DNA of 64,000 nt from Sorghum bicolor (Eukaryota > Streptophyta > Magnoliopsida > Poales > Poaceae), in assembly GCF_000003195.3 (NCBI RefSeq), contig NC_012874.2:1519001-1583000 (forward strand). Direction: 5' to 3'. The position numbers and the translations under genes were made by a program. How positions within the stretch are numbered: the stretch's first letter is position 1; every line of letters starts with the position of its first letter. This document shows, piece after piece, positions 61,209 through 64,000 of this stretch. The notes beneath the pieces are model-generated. The model was not told the origin of the DNA. It did no database searches and saw nothing but the letters and a program-made list of their open reading frames with translations.

Positions 61209-62706
61209 AATATAGAGATCTTAAATAAGCAGATCGCATTTTTAGAAGAAAGCTAGGACTAGTATAGTTTTTTTTTCTGATTTAAAATAACTCGGTAATG
61301 GATTTTTAACAACTGAGTTTTTACATGTTTCATACCTGATTTTTTTTTAAAAAAAAAAACAGGAACCACCTAAGAAACCAACCAGAGGACTAAATTCGTC
61401 CGGTTTTTACATTGTAGTTCACGGTTGAAAACTGAACTGATTTGCAATTTGCAGGTTGAAAAATATAGTTTACCCTAATATCAATGTAGCTAGAAAAAAA
61501 TGTACTCAGTATCGTGGTTCGGGATCGGCGGTTCAAACATAGTAAGCTTTCTAATAAGGCTCAATTTGATTAAGACAAGTATGGTGGTTTGTAATCTTTT
61601 TTAGCTTAACCCTGAGTTGCTGAGCTAGTATGCGTTAGATGGATGTGCTTAGTTTAAAGGGATTCTGGTTTGAGTAAGAAACGGTGGCAATTGACAGAGC
61701 AGGCCAATTTTATATAGAAGGGCACACCGTGGCCACCGCCTACAACCTTCTTGCATCACAGGAGATTTTAAAAATCTGGATTAAAAAAAATCTCAGAATT
61801 ATATAATCTTACAGAATATATTAGGATTGTAGGGGATTTTAACACAGAGGCATGAAATTTAATGAAACATCAGAGATTATTTTTATCTAAATTTTTAAAT
61901 AAAATCTTTAAAGAACCAAACCGTAGTTAGCCTTAGTACTTGCTTCCCCAACTCTACCACTTTTAGTTACCATGTGATTGGTTTGAGGACTATATGAGAT
62001 GGGTTGGAAATAACCTAGTTTTTTTTAGCTGAGTTGGACCCATCTCATATTTGGTTTGAGGGGTGAAGCCATTCGGGGGTTTTGTTTGGTACGAGAGATT
62101 GAACTGGTTGGGATGGAAGTTAATTTAATTAACTCCGTCAGCTGCTCCTGGCCACGGAACCCAACTGTGAGTCACTTAAAGATGGGGTGACACTCGCTGT
62201 AACTAAATTAACTAAATAAAAAAAAAATAAGAAAATTAGTTTATTTAATTACACTAGAGAGAAGAACTGCGGGTATTCGTTCGGAGCACCGTCGCCATCT
62301 TTTACGGTCATCAGCCGGCTTCCAACGGAAGAAGCCGTGTCATCCCGCACTCCTAGACGGCGGCCCCAGACGAAGGAAGCCACACCGTCCCGTGCTCCCA
62401 AATGGCATGCCCGATGAAGGAAGCCACGTTGCCCTGCGCTTGCGCCCTCAACGGTGGCCGCCGGCGCTGATGGAGGAGCGTTGTGCCCTCGACGTCAGCC
62501 CTACAGTTGCTTTCTCCCATGCCAGCGGTCTGCCCTGCCTTGTCCCACGCTGTCCCTGTGCACACGACGTAGACGAACCGGGTGTCGATGTGAGTCGGCG
62601 CGGTCCTCTCGATTTGGAGGTACCAGACCTATTCGCATCTCAAGTCATATTTCATCTAGGTCTGACCAGATTGTCTGTAATTTACGAGACGAATCTTTTA
62701 AGCTTA
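61209..62706. other. Intergenic, no gene recognised
   Basis: AT-rich to about 62140, then a GC-richer patch (62270-62640) with frames open on both strands and no recognisable product. Confidence 0.4.
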
Positions 62707-62940
62707 GGCCTTGTTTAGTTCTGAAAATTTTTTGGATTTCGCTACTGTAGCACTTTCGTTTGTTTGTGGTCCAATCATAGACTAACTAGGCTCAAAAGAT
62801 TCATCTCGTGATTTACAGGTAAGCTATATAATTAGTTTTTGTTTTCGTCTATATTTAATGCTCCACGCATGTGCCATAAGATTCGATATGACGAAGAATC
62901 TTGAAAAGTTTTTGAATTTCAGGCTGAACTAAACTAGGCC
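62707..62940 (+). mobile_element. Family A Tourist-like MITE (234 bp)
   Basis: TIRs GGCCTTGTTTAGTTCTG and GAACTAAACTAGGCC with TTA on both sides. The interior has a small deletion near TTTGTGGTCCAATC. Confidence 0.88.
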
Positions 62941-62943
62941 TTA

Positions 62944-63490
62944 ATTAGGCCTTAATGAAACACACGTTTGCGCTTGCTGCTCTGTTTGGGCTTGCAAGCA
63001 GTGAGGAGACATGGGATTTGTGATGGTCTGTACTGGTGTGTGTTGTCACCTGGAAATGTGGTTGGGGAAAGGAAAGCACAGCAGCAGCAAGGAAACCAGT
63101 AAATGCAATGAAGGTGAGGCTCATTCAAGGATGGAGTGGTGGGTGAGACCGATGATGGTGAGGACACCTTCATTCATCATCTTGGGGCAGGCAACCAGGC
63201 ACAGGCACGGCACTGCCAATTCTGGGCGGCTTCTGGCTGGTGACTGCAGTGGCATGGGTCTTGTGAATTCTCTGACGACCGCGGCGGACGCCGGCGGTCG
63301 GCGGAGCCATAAATTGGGCTGCTGTACTGTATAGCACCGGCCGGCCGGCCGGTAGGTGGTTTTAAGGGCAATCCTGCATCCGTTCCTGGCCATGGCCGCA
63401 ACGCTTGAATTTGCCTGCCTGGTTTGGTTGGTGATGACGATCGATACTGAATTGAATGCATTTATCATGTTCGTTCATGTAAGGACAGTA
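62944..63490. other. Intergenic, no gene recognised
   Basis: GC-balanced stretch with a CCGGCCGGCCGGCCGG palindrome at about 63338-63353. No recognisable product on either strand. Confidence 0.4.
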
Positions 63491-63491
63491 G

Positions 63492-64000
63492 GGCCTTGTT
63501 TAGGCCTCCACTTAAAAATTTTTAATCCATCTTATCAAATCTTTGACACATATATGAAACATTAAATGTAGATAAAAAAAATAAACTAATTATGCAGTTT
63601 GGTTGAAAATCGCGAGACAAATCTTTTAAGCCTAGTTACTCCATAATTAGCCTTAAGTGCTACAGTAACCAACATGTGCTAATGACAGATTAATTATGCT
63701 TAATAGATTTGTCTTACAGTTTTCTGACGAGCTATATAATTTATTTTTTTATTAGTTTCTAAAAACCCCTCCCGACATCCTTCCGACACATCCGATGTGA
63801 AACCCAAAAAATTTTCATCCTCAATCTAAACAGAGCCTTAGTTCCAAATTTTTTTTTGGAAAATCGACACTGTAGCATTTTCGTTTGTATTTGACAAATA
63901 TTATCCAATCATGGACTAACTAGGCTCAAAAGATTCGTCTCGTCAATTTCGACTAAACTGTGTAATTAGTTTTTATTTTCGTCTATATTTAATACTTCAT
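63492..64000 (+). mobile_element. Family A MITE interrupted by family B; runs off the window
   Basis: Starts GGCCTTGTTTA at 63492, is interrupted at TTA, and resumes at 63841 (GTTCCAAATTT) with the normal family interior up to the window edge. Incomplete only because the window ends. Confidence 0.85.
63503..63837 (-). mobile_element. Family B MITE, full length (335 bp), nested in family A
   Basis: Ends GGCCTCCACTTAAA and CAATCTAAACAGAGCC, flanked by TTA on both sides (63500-63502 and 63838-63840). Internal blocks CGCGAGACAAATCTTTTAAG, GTGCTAATGACAGATTAATT and CCCCTCCCGACATCC match the other family B copies. Confidence 0.85.

Overview
The window looks like nuclear DNA of a grass, most likely Sorghum or a close Andropogoneae relative. 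Evidence: single-copy plant genes with GC-rich exons and GT-AG introns, lying in AT-rich intergenic DNA packed with small non-autonomous DNA transposons (MITEs), and a SCARECROW protein whose N-terminus ([14 protein letters not shown]) resembles my recollection of maize SCR. There is no sign of bacterial, organellar or viral gene content. The species call is inference; no search was run.

Five protein-coding genes are supported. (1) 4492-6057 (-): intronless PLS-class pentatricopeptide-repeat protein, 521 aa. (2) 12518-17768 (-): nine-exon CTP:phosphoethanolamine cytidylyltransferase (PECT), 423 aa, all splice junctions resolved in phase. (3) 19843-22258 (-): six coding exons of a SNF7/VPS32 (ESCRT-III) subunit, 220 aa, with a probable non-coding first exon near 23.7-23.8 kb. 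(4) 25373-27949 (+): intronless CHX-type cation/H+ antiporter, 858 aa. (5) 55358-58479 (+): two-exon GRAS transcription factor SCARECROW, 711 aa. They are ordinary plant housekeeping and developmental genes, with no operon-like link; the SNF7 and CHX genes are divergent and share an upstream region of about 1.5 kb.

The rest is repeat-derived. A 5'-truncated LINE lies at about 35.38-37.64 kb, and a short second LINE tail at about 30.07-30.65 kb. One Tourist-like MITE family (here 'family A': TIR GGCCTTGTTTAGTT, about 240 bp, 3-bp target duplications such as TAA/TTA/CAA/TTG) occurs about 29 times, roughly a tenth of the window. It is absent from coding exons and PECT introns but lies close upstream or downstream of several genes. 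A larger family B (about 340 bp) looks like two family-A-like arms joined head to head, and has twice inserted into the terminal repeat of a family A copy. Stowaway elements (TA duplications), other Tourist-like elements and a probable hAT-type family are also present, often nested.

The most interesting points are: an 11-codon upstream ORF whose stop codon directly abuts the SCARECROW start; an imperfect inverted repeat at 46.5-47.4 kb with a MITE inserted in each arm; the B-into-A insertions and the composite structure of B; a MITE at the junction of a tandem duplication (39.2 kb); and an orphan 3'-exon-like reading frame at 52.2-52.36 kb. I found no convincing new multi-gene system, tRNA, rRNA or known miRNA.
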